Below, piece by piece: positions 33,731 through 42,680 of a stretch of DNA of 64,000 bases. The position numbers and the translations under genes are program-made. Location of the stretch: contig NZ_CANLDD010000001.1 of assembly GCF_947489355.1 (NCBI RefSeq), positions 124,001 to 188,000 on the forward strand, in the 5' to 3' direction. Source of the DNA: an uncultured Microbulbifer sp. (GTDB lineage Bacteria > Pseudomonadota > Gammaproteobacteria > Pseudomonadales > Cellvibrionaceae). The notes below the pieces were generated by a model that did not search any database, was not told the origin of the DNA, and saw only the letters and a list, made by a program, of their open reading frames with translations. Position 1 is the stretch's first letter, and every line of letters starts with the position of its first letter.

Positions 33731-35065
33731 ATGAAACTATCTCGACGCCAGTTATTGCTTGGAGGCGGCGCAGCAGCTATTGCGGCCCCAGGAATTTTAG
33801 GAGCACTTACAGCCCCCCGTGGTGTTGAGATCAATGTAGAACGTGATCTGTCCCTGTGGACCCTACAATTGCCAACACAGCCTAGCTTCAAACCCCTTGA
33901 TCACTCAAGAAAAGTAGATCTCGCTATTATCGGAGCTGGTTATACAGGTTTGAGCTGTGCCTATTATGCGAAAAAGATGCGCCCTGATTGGAATGTCATC
34001 GTTTTGGAATCCCATATGGTTGGTTCTGGCGCCAGTTCCAGAAACTCAGGAATCGTCTACGCCCGTCAGGTGGGCATTAATAATCAGGACTTCGCTGATC
34101 GGGGATTCGAACGACTAAAAGCATTTATTGATGACCAGCAGATTGACTGTGATTTTATGCCGTCTCCAACCCTGATACTCGCCAATAATTCGTCCCAGGC
34201 GGCCACTCTGATTTCTCGAATGACTTCCAATGAACGCTGGATACCCGCCCCTAGACTAAATGAACGTCTTCATAGTCGTTCTTATAATGGCGGTGTCGTA
34301 TCACCAGGCTATTACAAAATACAGCCAGCAAAATTACTGTCCGGCCATCTAAAAGCAGCATTCGATGTTGGTGTTGAAATTTTTGAGCAATCTCCAGCCA
34401 CGAAGATTTATCATGGTAAGGTAGTCACCATAAACACACCAGGGGGCGATGTGACTGCATCCCATGCTATGGTTGCCACCAATGCCTACAGTTCACGCCT
34501 CGGTATCTTCCCTCACACGGCTTTTCCAATTCATCAATACACCCTGGCAACACGGCAACTGACGCTCGATGAAATTAACCGGTATGGCCTGGACCAGTGG
34601 ACGACACGTTTCGAGAAAGTCACTCTACCTGTAACCTTCAGCTTAACACCTACCCGCCATTTCTTTATGCGAATGGTTCTGGGTTATGAAAAGTTTGATT
34701 CTCAAGTATGGCATAGTCCTGAGGGCGCAAAAGCCACTGCTCTCAATTTATTTGAAAAACGTTACCCTAATATCCGTGAACTTCAACCAGACATCGCATG
34801 GCATGGCGTTACCGGACATACGGTATCGGAAAAACCTGTGTTCAGTGTTATTGGTGAAAACAATGTTCATATCGGTATCGCTTACAACGGACTCGGGATT
34901 ATGCCCGGGCATAATATCGGCTATCTTAGTGCCAGCCGGATAACAGGTAATCCAGATCCTGATGTTCAGTTCCTGGAAGACACAGCAGGCTCCCTACCAA
35001 TTCCAAGAGACTACTACCGCAACATGATGCTACAGAGCGTGATGAAACTTGCCTCACCAGTCTAA
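33731..35065 (+). CDS. FAD-dependent oxidoreductase (DAO family), probably exported
   Basis: A 444-aa flavoprotein of the D-amino acid oxidase/glycine oxidase type. The N terminus MKLSRRQLLLGGGAAAIAAP is a twin-arginine-like signal (SRRQLLL). The dinucleotide fold follows: VDLAIIGAGYTGLSCAYYAK near residue 62, VIVLESHMVGSGASSRNSG near 92. A C-terminal GVTGHTVSEKPVFSVIGENN and HIGIAYNGLGIMPGHNIG complete the FAD-binding part. The likely reaction is oxidative deamination or demethylation of a small amine; the substrate is not known. A 169-aa membrane protein follows 50 bp later on the same strand. Confidence 0.88.
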   Translation: MKLSRRQLLLGGGAAAIAAPGILGALTAPRGVEINVERDLSLWTLQLPTQPSFKPLDHSRKVDLAIIGAGYTGLSCAYYAKKMRPDWNVIVLESHMVGSGASSRNSGIVYARQVGINNQDFADRGFERLKAFIDDQQIDCDFMPSPTLILANNSSQAATLISRMTSNERWIPAPRLNERLHSRSYNGGVVSPGYYKIQPAKLLSGHLKAAFDVGVEIFEQSPATKIYHGKVVTINTPGGDVTASHAMVATNAYSSRLGIFPHTAFPIHQYTLATRQLTLDEINRYGLDQWTTRFEKVTLPVTFSLTPTRHFFMRMVLGYEKFDSQVWHSPEGAKATALNLFEKRYPNIRELQPDIAWHGVTGHTVSEKPVFSVIGENNVHIGIAYNGLGIMPGHNIGYLSASRITGNPDPDVQFLEDTAGSLPIPRDYYRNMMLQSVMKLASPV

Positions 35066-35115
35066 ATAACCATTAAAACTAAAAACAGAATTAATAAAGA
35101 ACTGGCAGAAAATAT

Positions 35116-35625
35116 ATGGGAACAATCATTAACTCTCTAAGAAATCCAAAAGTATTAGTTTTTTTAATGATTATTGCAGTACCCATGATCCTCTTTTCCA
35201 AATGGATCGTACCTTATGCAAACCTGATGCTTATAGATGGTATCAGCGACCCGGAAGGTGCCCGTATACTACTAAGCCATATGACTTCTGAGCAGATTAC
35301 AGAACACCTTTGGTTCACTAACACATTGGACCTCATCCTGCCATTTGCCGCTGCCTCACTGTTCACCAGCGCCGCCATGAATGCATTTGGCAAGTTCGGA
35401 TGGATACTGGCTCTCCCCCCGCTGGCCGCACTTCCCCTGGACTTGGTAGAGGGTGTTGTACAGACCTTGGCACTAATAAATACTGCTGACCTGCTGGATA
35501 TCAAGGCATATACAACACCGGTCAAGTCCATGGGTTATAAACTGGGATTTCTGATTTCACTGGTAGCTTTAATAAAGTGGATAATAGTGAAAATCATGAA
35601 GTTCATCCAACCAAAGGCATCGTAA
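35116..35625 (+). CDS. Uncharacterised four-helix membrane protein
   Basis: A 169-aa integral membrane protein with four hydrophobic segments at about 12-34, 68-88, 92-118 and 140-160. No catalytic motif is visible and I do not recognise the family. The segment ALPPLAALPLDLVEGVVQTL with internal charged residues is the most distinctive. It follows the FAD oxidoreductase on the same strand with about 50 bp between, so it could be a membrane partner or electron acceptor docking protein; this is inference only. Confidence 0.7.
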   Translation: MGTIINSLRNPKVLVFLMIIAVPMILFSKWIVPYANLMLIDGISDPEGARILLSHMTSEQITEHLWFTNTLDLILPFAAASLFTSAAMNAFGKFGWILALPPLAALPLDLVEGVVQTLALINTADLLDIKAYTTPVKSMGYKLGFLISLVALIKWIIVKIMKFIQPKAS

Positions 35626-35709
35626 AAACCACTCAGAATATCAACGCTATTTTGAAGATATTGATCGGTGAGCTCCTGAGAAAGCACACAGATCAATCAT
35701 TCATTCCAT

Positions 35710-36735
35710 TCAAAGCTGACTGTACTTTTTCCGGTAATTCAGGGGTGTTAAGCCCGCCATTCTCTTGAAGCCCCGATCAAAAGAGCTGGAATCCGAGTAC
35801 CCCAGCTTCTGTGCCAGCTCAGTAATCGTTACATCCGTATCTGACAGATATTCTTTAGCTCGTATAAAAACGATATCTTCTTTCAAGCTGTAAAATGAAG
35901 TGCCCAGTTCACTTAAACGACGGTGCATTGTGCGGCGACTCATTCCAAGGGTTGAAGAAATCTTATCTGCACTGACCTCTCGATCCTCAAGATTGACGCC
36001 AATCTGAAACCTCACCTGATCCACCAGCGAACTGCTGTGGGCAAGGTATTCTGGTGTGGATCGTACATGGCTTTCCAGCAACTCCAGAAGTTTAGGGTCT
36101 GAACCGGTGATGGGATAATCCAATAACTCTCCTGGAAAACTGATACCACTGAAATGGTGATCAAAAATAACATCACATGCCAATGGAAATGTTGATTCGT
36201 TCAAGCTGTCGGAATTTCCATGCTCAAAATAGATACTATTTGGTAACCAAGTTTGCTCGCTGAGCATATTCCTGATCATCAGCACAAACTGGACAATAGT
36301 TCCTTCCACGTCCTGTTGACACTCTGTCACTGTCGCATGGTGTATCTTGTAGGTAAGAAAACACTCACCACTAGCTTCTCTAAAATTTGCGGACGCTCCT
36401 GGAGATGCGAGCATGATGTACTGACTAAGTAAAGACAGTGCTGCAGAAAATACAGGTGCATTGGATAGAATGTAGCCCAGCACACCTTGATACTGGGTTT
36501 CAGGGTTGAGTGCCATATTCGCCGACAGGAAACGACAGCCAGTGTGCTCAGATGCTAATTCCATAAGCGCCAGGTATTTTGACATGCTGACGCTGGCATT
36601 TTTTTCGTCCAACATTACGGAAGCATCTATACCCAACTCATCGTAGATGGTTTTTACATCAACGCCCTGTCGAACCAGCGCCTTATGAAAACGGTGCACA
36701 TTATTTTTTTTCAGAAGTCGTTGCTGACGACGCAT
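35710..36735 (-). CDS. AraC-family transcriptional regulator (OruR/ArgR-like architecture)
   Basis: A 341-aa regulator. Residues about 20-210 form the AraC-type arabinose_bd ligand domain seen in OruR-like proteins (YLALMELASEHTGCRFL, QYQGVLGYILSNAP). Residues 250-340 hold two HTHs of the AraC DNA-binding domain (VSADKISSTLGMSRRTMHRR, ITELAQKLGYSDSSSFDRGF), ending FKRMAGLTPLNYRKKY. It is convergent with the oxidoreductase/membrane protein pair and likely controls that module and the divergent transporter. The ligand is unknown; OruR in Pseudomonas responds to ornithine. Confidence 0.9.
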   Translation of the reverse strand: MRRQQRLLKKNNVHRFHKALVRQGVDVKTIYDELGIDASVMLDEKNASVSMSKYLALMELASEHTGCRFLSANMALNPETQYQGVLGYILSNAPVFSAALSLLSQYIMLASPGASANFREASGECFLTYKIHHATVTECQQDVEGTIVQFVLMIRNMLSEQTWLPNSIYFEHGNSDSLNESTFPLACDVIFDHHFSGISFPGELLDYPITGSDPKLLELLESHVRSTPEYLAHSSSLVDQVRFQIGVNLEDREVSADKISSTLGMSRRTMHRRLSELGTSFYSLKEDIVFIRAKEYLSDTDVTITELAQKLGYSDSSSFDRGFKRMAGLTPLNYRKKYSQL

Positions 36736-37103
36736 GAACGGTTTCCTGGAATGATAGTGATAGTACTCTCTTACTCACTTCTGCACCCTTACTTCCTACT
36801 GGTAAGTAAGGCAATCCATGTAACTACAGGCGACTAAAAATTTTTACATTGTATCACCTTATCCATGAAGAAAAACAGCGCTATGACTTATATCACTCCT
36901 CACCCCTTATTGCTGCCTCAATTTGCATACTTTCCGTTACTGCTGGAACAGCACTGAGAAACTAACTTCTTTAGTATCTTTTCCACCAGAGAACAATAAC
37001 AAGTCTGTATTATCAGCAGTCATGAATAACAATGATGAAAAAAACCGGCGCCTGGTAAGTTCAATATTCCCTTGAACAGGCAGGGGTTACTCACACCTTA
37101 TGA
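36736..37103. other. Intergenic stretch upstream of the araC-type gene
   Basis: About 370 bases. CTTACTTCCTACTGGTAAG near 36789-36807 is a modest inverted repeat (CTTAC/GTAAG) that could be an operator. No gene seen. Confidence 0.35.
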
Positions 37104-37640
37104 ATCTCCGTTGTTCACAAAACCGAAATATACGACGCATTAGATCAATCAGAGGCAATAACTCCCTTACTGGTTACCCACGAAGGCCACGGAGCATTTA
37201 TGAGCGATGCAATGAGCCGGACAATTGGCGGTATCGGAACAATGGTGGTCGTACCCGCTGCCGGTGTTATCCATGCTGCTAGTGGTATTGGTGAAGCATC
37301 CCTGGATAGTATTCTCCTTTTGGCCATTGTTGGCGGGATTCGCAGTGAGAGTAATTTCAAGCACCAACTTCATGATATTGACCAGCATAATATGCTGGAA
37401 CCGATTACCAAGGGTGTTTTAAGATTGGTACTCTTTCCGAAATTATTTCTAGTTTCTATGAAGCCAATCACTTGGCTCCGTACTGACAGTCCGGCCGAGT
37501 ATTTATTGAAGTTTCTGTCAATATTCAAATCGGAACCGGACTTATTTCTGATCTTGCAAAGTTTAAAAAATACACCAGCTGGATTATTCTGAACGACAAC
37601 AGTAATTTCCAGATATAGCCTAGACCGTACTATCGTAATA
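37104..37640 (+). pseudogene. Decayed thiamine-diphosphate enzyme (acetolactate synthase-like), N-terminal part
   Basis: The frame from 37104 reads EIYDALDQSEAITPLLVTHE, then GHGAFMSDAMSRTIGGIGTM, then VVVPAAGVIHAASGIGEASL, then DSILLLAIVGG and HDIDQHNMLEPITK. This matches the N-terminal TPP-binding domain of acetolactate synthase/glyoxylate carboligase-type enzymes, including the catalytic Glu region (VTHEGHGAF). Near 37425 the frame shifts: the family block ending in VFIEVSVNIQ continues in another frame and after a TGA. The first 25 residues and the remaining three quarters are missing. A 130-codon frame from ATG 37200 exists but would be a non-functional fragment. Confidence 0.75.
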
Positions 37641-38294
37641 CGCGCTGCCTGGAAGGACATGATCCAGTAACCGGGAAAAGTGCAGGCATGAAACGAACAG
37701 GGCCCGCCAAATTGGCGCCAGGCAATTCTTCTCTCCATTCATGAAAACAATAACACTGCGGAAGGATCCAATAAAAGTGTCATGAAAATGCCGTGTTTAT
37801 GCAAAGGGTATCGGATTTGGACCAAGTTTCCTGAAATTTAGTGACCTGACTTATTTATTCGTCACTACAGCAATTTTCCTCTTGCGGTCTACAAAGCAGT
37901 TGGATAAGTGGAGATCCCATCGAGGATGTGTTTCTCAATAGGAATAAGCGAAAAGCCAGTTGATTAAAAAAGTAAAAACCCGAGTGAAATCTGGCTTACC
38001 CGTAATTATTCAGCAGTCTATCAAGAGTGCTCAATGATGCTTTTGTAAAATGCCCATGAAGCAGACCGGAACCGATTGGTTGCGGCTCAACCCGGATATT
38101 GGTTTTTTGTCCGGCCTCTGGGTTTCAGTGTAAAGAGCAACCGGCTTCCCTCCCGCTGCCCCACTGGCGGATCCGACACGCCTTGCAACATCTGCAAGCG
38201 TCGCCCCACGATCATTGGGTAACCCCAGATACAGGCCAGGCGCGCCTGGCCTTTACGCGATCTACCCTTATCCGTTATACCTGTTGATAAACCT
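37641..38294. other. Non-coding, eroded stretch with a 20-bp palindrome
   Basis: No supportable gene. At 38233-38252 there is a perfect palindrome AGGCCAGGCG/CGCCTGGCCT followed by TTTA, which could act as a terminator stem or as a protein-binding site. A minus-strand frame around 38087-38353 has no family features. Confidence 0.45.
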
Positions 38295-38855
38295 TTAAAA
38301 TCTACGCCAGCCTTGCAGTAAATTTTCGGCGGGGGCGTTGCCCCGATTATCAAGCTGATTAGCGTAAGTGAGACCCTCCATGCACTCTATAACGGCTTCC
38401 TGGGGTATTCCACCACTCTTAATCCATTCCCTCTGTGTTGCATAAGGCCTATTGACACCTGCCCGGTCGAAATGGTCATTTGCATCAGAAAAATTACCGG
38501 TACGCAACGCAATGGAAGTATCAATCTTATAAAGGTTTGTATTCAATATCTGTTGCGCGAATGTAGGATCAATTTTTGCAATTAATCCATAACCACCTGT
38601 GGATACCCACTGGCTTTCATACTTAGTTTGCAGTCCTGCTTTTGAATGCTTGGCCGCAAATGCGTTGTTCACATGTTCCATGAGTGAAACAGCCCCTAAA
38701 GCATCCCAAGGCTGAAAACCAGATATTCGAATCACGGCAGGCTCTCTAGTGTCGAACCGGTAGGCATAGGGCGGTAAATTCTTGCCATTTATTATTCTAC
38801 CAACGCGCCGCCTAACTCTATTTACTTTTTCGTTTAGAAAATCATACTTAGCCAT
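38295..38855 (-). CDS. Putative ADP-ribosyltransferase toxin (R-S-E class)
   Basis: A 186-aa protein with the three active-site elements of pertussis/scabin/pierisin-type ADP-ribosyltransferases, which move ADP-ribose from NAD to a target. YRFDTR (Arg33) opens the domain and is followed by SGFQPWDAL, the usual NAD-side loop. WVSTGG (Ser85) is the STS/STT-type motif. QREW (Gln141, Glu143) is the Q-x-E turn, followed by SGGIPQEAV as in scabin-like enzymes. No signal peptide is seen. The ATG at 38855 has GAGGTG five bases upstream. It is flanked by non-coding, eroded DNA, with no adjacent immunity gene. The class call is from motif order only; the target is unknown. Confidence 0.72.
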   Translation of the reverse strand: MAKYDFLNEKVNRVRRRVGRIINGKNLPPYAYRFDTREPAVIRISGFQPWDALGAVSLMEHVNNAFAAKHSKAGLQTKYESQWVSTGGYGLIAKIDPTFAQQILNTNLYKIDTSIALRTGNFSDANDHFDRAGVNRPYATQREWIKSGGIPQEAVIECMEGLTYANQLDNRGNAPAENLLQGWRRF

Positions 38856-39727
38856 CTGGCACCTCATATGTTGGAATAATTCGAATCATCATGAAATTTT
38901 TAACGACTTAGATTCGAATCTGAAGCGCATTCCTAAAACCCAGTTCAATTCATACACCGGAGTTTGGATAGCGACTCTCAATCAATTAGGCGCGCATTGA
39001 AGCAGAAAAATTCCTATGCAGACAGAGTAAAAGATCGGTTTTTAAATCCACTCTGGCACTATTTTTTGATGTGGCATTGGCGTTGGATCATACTTGAACA
39101 GGCACAGAATACTAATTAAATTTTATCTGCTAATGGTCTGTCAATTCGTTAAGTCTCTGGGGGGCACGGCACAGGGAAGACCAACACAACCTTTTGGAAT
39201 CCAGCCAACTTCACCCAGTTGCACTGGCATTCCCGGAATAACCATCAAAATGATTGTGGAATCCCACATTGATAGCCGATTTGATCATTGTTGGCTTTTG
39301 TGTGCCGCGCCCTCTGAATGGGTGTGATCGCCGGAGCGTCGATTATGTTATCGGAATCGGCAAAAGCTATTTCGCCACACGACGGAGCGCCTGTTCAGCG
39401 GACCGCATGAGCGCTGTCCCCGGCGTGCAGCAAAAGCATGGGGATTTGGGGAGTTGCGCCGCAATTCAGCTGAGTGCACTATTTATTGAACAAAAATCTA
39501 TTGCCTGAATACCCGAAACAAGATTGTGCGACTGCCCCTGAGCATAATAAGTTTGGTGAAATATTCAGGCTAGGGCCATCACATGTACACACCCAGGAGT
39601 TACAGACCGGCTTGGATTAGGGAAACAGACGAAGGCCATCTCTGGTAAAAAACCCGACTGAACAGAAAACTGCAGCTTGAAAAGCCGCAGCCCACGGAAT
39701 ACAGCCGGATTTTATACAGAGCGTCAA
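38856..39727. other. Non-coding, eroded accessory DNA
   Basis: About 870 bases without a supportable gene. A stretch near 39330-39510 on the plus strand reads SVDYVIGIGKSYFATRRSA, vaguely like transposase remnants, but too weak to call. It marks the edge between accessory DNA and the tyrosine operon. Confidence 0.4.
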
Positions 39728-40735
39728 TTATGCCTGCTCTATGACCTGATCAATACGCCCAAAAACAGATTGACCATTCCTGTCAAACATTTCAATGGCA
39801 ATGGTATTGCCAAAATCCATAAACGGTGTGCTCGGCGAGCCCTTCTGGATGGTTTCAATCATACGGATCTCGGCGATACAACTGTAGCCGACACCGCCCT
39901 CTGCCACCGGTTTACCGGGGCCGCCGTCCAATTTATTGGACACGGTACCGGAACCAATAATGGTGCCCGCACAGAGTGGACGGGTTCTGGCAGCGTGGGC
40001 GATCAGCTGACCGAAATGAAAGGTCATATCCATACCGGCATTGGGCTCGCCAAACTTTTCTCCGTTCAGCTGTGAAACCAGCGGCAGATGCAATTTGCCC
40101 TCACGCCAGCTATCGCCCAATTGCTCGGGAGTGACACACACCGGCGAGAAGGCGCTGGAGGGTTTGGACTGGTAGAATCCGAACCCCTTGGCCAATTCTG
40201 CAGGAATCAAGCCGCGCAGGGAAACGTCGTTCACCAGCATTACCAACTTGATATGTGACAGCGCATCCTCAGCGGACACCCCCATAGGCACATCATCGGT
40301 GACCACGGCAATTTCCGCTTCGAAGTCGATACCGAAGCCATTGCTCTGTGGCATCTTCACCGGCTCGCGCGGGGCCAGGAAGGTATCGGAGCCACCCTGG
40401 TACATCAGCGGGTCGCTGTAGAAACTCTCCGGCACCTCGGCACCGCGGGCCTTGCGCACCAATTCCACATGGTTTACATAAGCACTGCCATCGGCCCATT
40501 GGTAGGCGCGCGGCAGAGGCGAGGCGCACCGGGTCTGATCGAACGCTTCGCCCTGGATTTCACCGCTTTGCAGGCGCTGGTACAGTGTCTCCAGTTCACC
40601 GCGCACTACTGCCCAGTTGTCCAGTGCGCTCTGTATGGTCGTAGCGATATCACCGGCTGCCACCATACGGGTAAGATCGTTGCTGACGACAACCAGTTGG
40701 CCGTCGCGGCCGGATTTCAGACTGGCTAACTTCAC
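39728..40735 (-). CDS. fahA: Fumarylacetoacetate hydrolase family protein
   Basis: Last step of tyrosine breakdown: splits fumarylacetoacetate into fumarate and acetoacetate. The 335-aa length is that of the bacterial two-domain FAH. Motifs: SPLPRAYQWADGSAY (substrate side), FYSDPLMYQGGSD, GFGIDFEAEIAVVTDDVPMG (the metal-binding E-x-E pattern), VNDVSLRGLIPAEL, and CAGTIIGSGTVSN. The GTG start is decided by GGGGAGG just upstream. It lies 12 bp after the VOC gene in the order hppD, VOC, fahA, a single operon. Confidence 0.9.
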   Translation of the reverse strand: MKLASLKSGRDGQLVVVSNDLTRMVAAGDIATTIQSALDNWAVVRGELETLYQRLQSGEIQGEAFDQTRCASPLPRAYQWADGSAYVNHVELVRKARGAEVPESFYSDPLMYQGGSDTFLAPREPVKMPQSNGFGIDFEAEIAVVTDDVPMGVSAEDALSHIKLVMLVNDVSLRGLIPAELAKGFGFYQSKPSSAFSPVCVTPEQLGDSWREGKLHLPLVSQLNGEKFGEPNAGMDMTFHFGQLIAHAARTRPLCAGTIIGSGTVSNKLDGGPGKPVAEGGVGYSCIAEIRMIETIQKGSPSTPFMDFGNTIAIEMFDRNGQSVFGRIDQVIEQA

Positions 40736-40747
40736 TGTGCCTCCCCT

Positions 40748-41293
40748 TCAGTTTTTTTCCACAAAATCTTCTTCCCCATGCATCCAGGCGGCATGCCTTG
40801 GGGCTTTTTTCGTACGCGACCACTCTTCCAGCATCTCTTCGGCCACCCGCTTCAGCTCCTTGTGCATGCCGGGCTTGGCGGTATTGGCGGCCAGCTCAAT
40901 ACGATGACCGTTGGGGTCGAAGAAATAGATCGACTGAAAAAGCGTGTGATCGGTAGGGCCGAGCACATCCACACCGGCCGTTTCCAGTCGCGCTTTGGTC
41001 GCGAGCATGTCTTCCATAGACTCCACTTCGAAGGCGATGTGCTGCACCCACTGGGGGGTGTTTTCATCGCGCCCCATCTCCGGGGAGTTGGGGATTTCGA
41101 AGAAGGCGAGCACATTTCCCATACCCGCATCCATAAACACATGCATGTAAGGGTCCGGCTCACCGGTTGAGGGTACCTCGTTTTCGGCAATGGCCAGCTG
41201 AAAGTCCATGCCGAGAAGATCGCGATAGAATTCTACGGTCTCCTTGGCGTCCCTGCAGCGATATGCCACGTGGTGAATGCGCTTGATGCCCAT
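40748..41293 (-). CDS. VOC-family dioxygenase-like protein in the tyrosine operon
   Basis: A 181-aa glyoxalase-fold protein. KRIHHVAYRCRDAKETVEFY gives a first metal ligand His (HHVAY), VQHIAFEVESMEDML the second, and GHRIELAANT the terminal Glu, so a mononuclear metal centre is plausible. It lies between hppD and fahA with 15 and 12 bp gaps, so it is almost certainly part of tyrosine or aromatic catabolism. It may act on a ring-cleavage or homogentisate-related intermediate; the exact reaction is unknown. GGAGG precedes the ATG. Confidence 0.83.
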   Translation of the reverse strand: MGIKRIHHVAYRCRDAKETVEFYRDLLGMDFQLAIAENEVPSTGEPDPYMHVFMDAGMGNVLAFFEIPNSPEMGRDENTPQWVQHIAFEVESMEDMLATKARLETAGVDVLGPTDHTLFQSIYFFDPNGHRIELAANTAKPGMHKELKRVAEEMLEEWSRTKKAPRHAAWMHGEEDFVEKN

Positions 41294-41308
41294 TGAAGCC
41301 TCCGGGTT

Positions 41309-42388
41309 TTATTCCTTTTCTTTAATGACGCCGCGCTTAAGCTGGTCGCGCTCAATGGATTCGAACAGGGCCTTGAAATTGCCCTCGCCAAAGCCTTCGT
41401 CTTCCTTGCGCTGGATAAACTCGAAGAATACCGGGCCGAGCATATTGGCAGAAAAAATCTGCAGCAGCAGGCGCGGTTGGCCGCCTTCGGTAGTGCCATC
41501 GAGCAGGATACCACGGCTCCGGAATGCCTCGGTTGGCTCACCGTGGCCCGGCAGGCGCTCTTCCAGCATTTCGTAGTAGGTGTCCGGCGGCGGAGTCATA
41601 AACTCCATGCCCTGCTCTTTCAGGCGATCCCAGCAGGCGATCAGGTCGTCACAGGCAAAGGCGATATGCTGGATGCCCTCGCCATTGTACTTCATTAGAA
41701 ACTCTTCGATTTGACCACCGCCACCGGCTGCCTCTTCATTCAGCGGTATGCGGATCTTGCCATCCGGCGCGGTCATGGCTTTGGATAGAAGACCAGTGTA
41801 TTCGCCCTTGATATCGAAGTAACGGATCTCGCGGAAATTAAACAGATCCTCGTAATACTTGGCCCAGTAATCCATGCGACCGCGGTATACGTTATGGGTC
41901 AGGTGGTCCAGAGTGTGGAAGCCACAGCCTTCGGGGTGGCGGTCCACGCCTTCTTCCCAGTGGAAGTCGATATCGTAAATGGATTCGCCTTTCTTGTAGC
42001 GATCGATCAGATACAGGGTGGCACCACCAATACCTTTGATCGCCGGCAGGTGCAGCTCCATAGGGCCAGTCTGAACATCTACCGGCTGGGCGCCTTTGCG
42101 CAGGGCCTCTTCGTAGGCGAACTTGGCATTCTTCACACGGAAGGCCAGGCCACAGGCGGAGGGGCCGTGCTCCTGGGCATAGTAATCAGCGTGGCTTTTA
42201 GGCTCGTAGTTGGTGATAAAGTTGATATCCCCCTGGCGCCACAGCTCCACCTCTTTGGAGCGGTGACGGGCGACTTTCTCAAAGCCCATGGCAGTAAAAA
42301 CAGTCTCGAGAATGCCTTTTTCCGGTGCGGTAAACTCCACAAATTCAAAGCCATCGAGACCCATCGGATTTTCAAACAAGTCGGCCAT
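41309..42388 (-). CDS. hppD: 4-hydroxyphenylpyruvate dioxygenase
   Basis: Converts 4-hydroxyphenylpyruvate to homogentisate with Fe(II) and O2. The 359-aa length fits the bacterial enzyme. Two VOC modules: the second contains the Fe ligands, His in [11 protein letters not shown], His in [11 protein letters not shown], and Glu in [11 protein letters not shown], followed by the C-terminal [18 protein letters not shown] that closes the active site. The first module starts [12 protein letters not shown] strong GGAGG lies before the ATG. First gene of the hppD-VOC-fahA operon; a regulated promoter lies about 75-100 bp upstream. Homogentisate dioxygenase is not nearby. Confidence 0.96.
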   Translation of the reverse strand: MADLFENPMGLDGFEFVEFTAPEKGILETVFTAMGFEKVARHRSKEVELWRQGDINFITNYEPKSHADYYAQEHGPSACGLAFRVKNAKFAYEEALRKGAQPVDVQTGPMELHLPAIKGIGGATLYLIDRYKKGESIYDIDFHWEEGVDRHPEGCGFHTLDHLTHNVYRGRMDYWAKYYEDLFNFREIRYFDIKGEYTGLLSKAMTAPDGKIRIPLNEEAAGGGGQIEEFLMKYNGEGIQHIAFACDDLIACWDRLKEQGMEFMTPPPDTYYEMLEERLPGHGEPTEAFRSRGILLDGTTEGGQPRLLLQIFSANMLGPVFFEFIQRKEDEGFGEGNFKALFESIERDQLKRGVIKEKE

Positions 42389-42460
42389 GCAGTCCTCCGT
42401 CTCTTATCATCGCGGCGCCTGAAATCGAGGCTGCGATGGTTGATTTAAAGCGCAAAGAAC

Positions 42461-42486
42461 TTAGTTGCACATGTAACTAATGTCAA
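42461..42486 (-). promoter_or_regulatory. hppD promoter with overlapping operator
   Basis: On the minus strand a perfect TTGACA lies at 42486-42481. The spacer downstream of it holds the near-palindrome TTAGTTACATGTGCAACTAA (42480-42461), with 6-bp perfect outer arms. A repressor binding there would block RNA polymerase directly. The -10 (TAAGTT) is poor, so an activator is also possible. Confidence 0.65.
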
Positions 42487-42646
42487 GGGGTTCACAAAGC
42501 GAGGCCGGCTGGTACCAACCTGGCTTGGGGGGTCATGAATATCGTATCAACAGCGCTTCCCTTGCCACAAAACCAGCAACAGGCAAGTCGGTGTCACACT
42601 CAGAGAGAACAGCAGTTAGGGCAGGATAGGGATTCGGGCGCACGCA

Positions 42647-42672
42647 GGCGTGTTACCAATCTGCAACACGCC
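42647..42672 (-). terminator. Hairpin after the small lipoprotein gene
   Basis: GGCGTGTT/AACACGCC, 8-bp perfect stem with a 10-base loop, eight bases beyond the stop codon of the minus-strand gene. No T-run, so termination is not proven. Confidence 0.45.
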
Positions 42673-42680
42673 CGAAACCA

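Noticed and set aside
37200-37592. A 130-codon gene with a fair ribosome binding site
   Set aside because: The codons are the internal part of a TPP-enzyme domain and the homologous continuation lies in another frame.
38087-38353. Minus-strand frame next to the ADP-ribosyltransferase gene
   Set aside because: It overlaps the end of that gene, has no ribosome binding site and no family character.
39330-39510. Possible IS1380-like transposase remnant
   Set aside because: Only a short SVDYVIGIGKS-like stretch is suggestive; no second block supports it.
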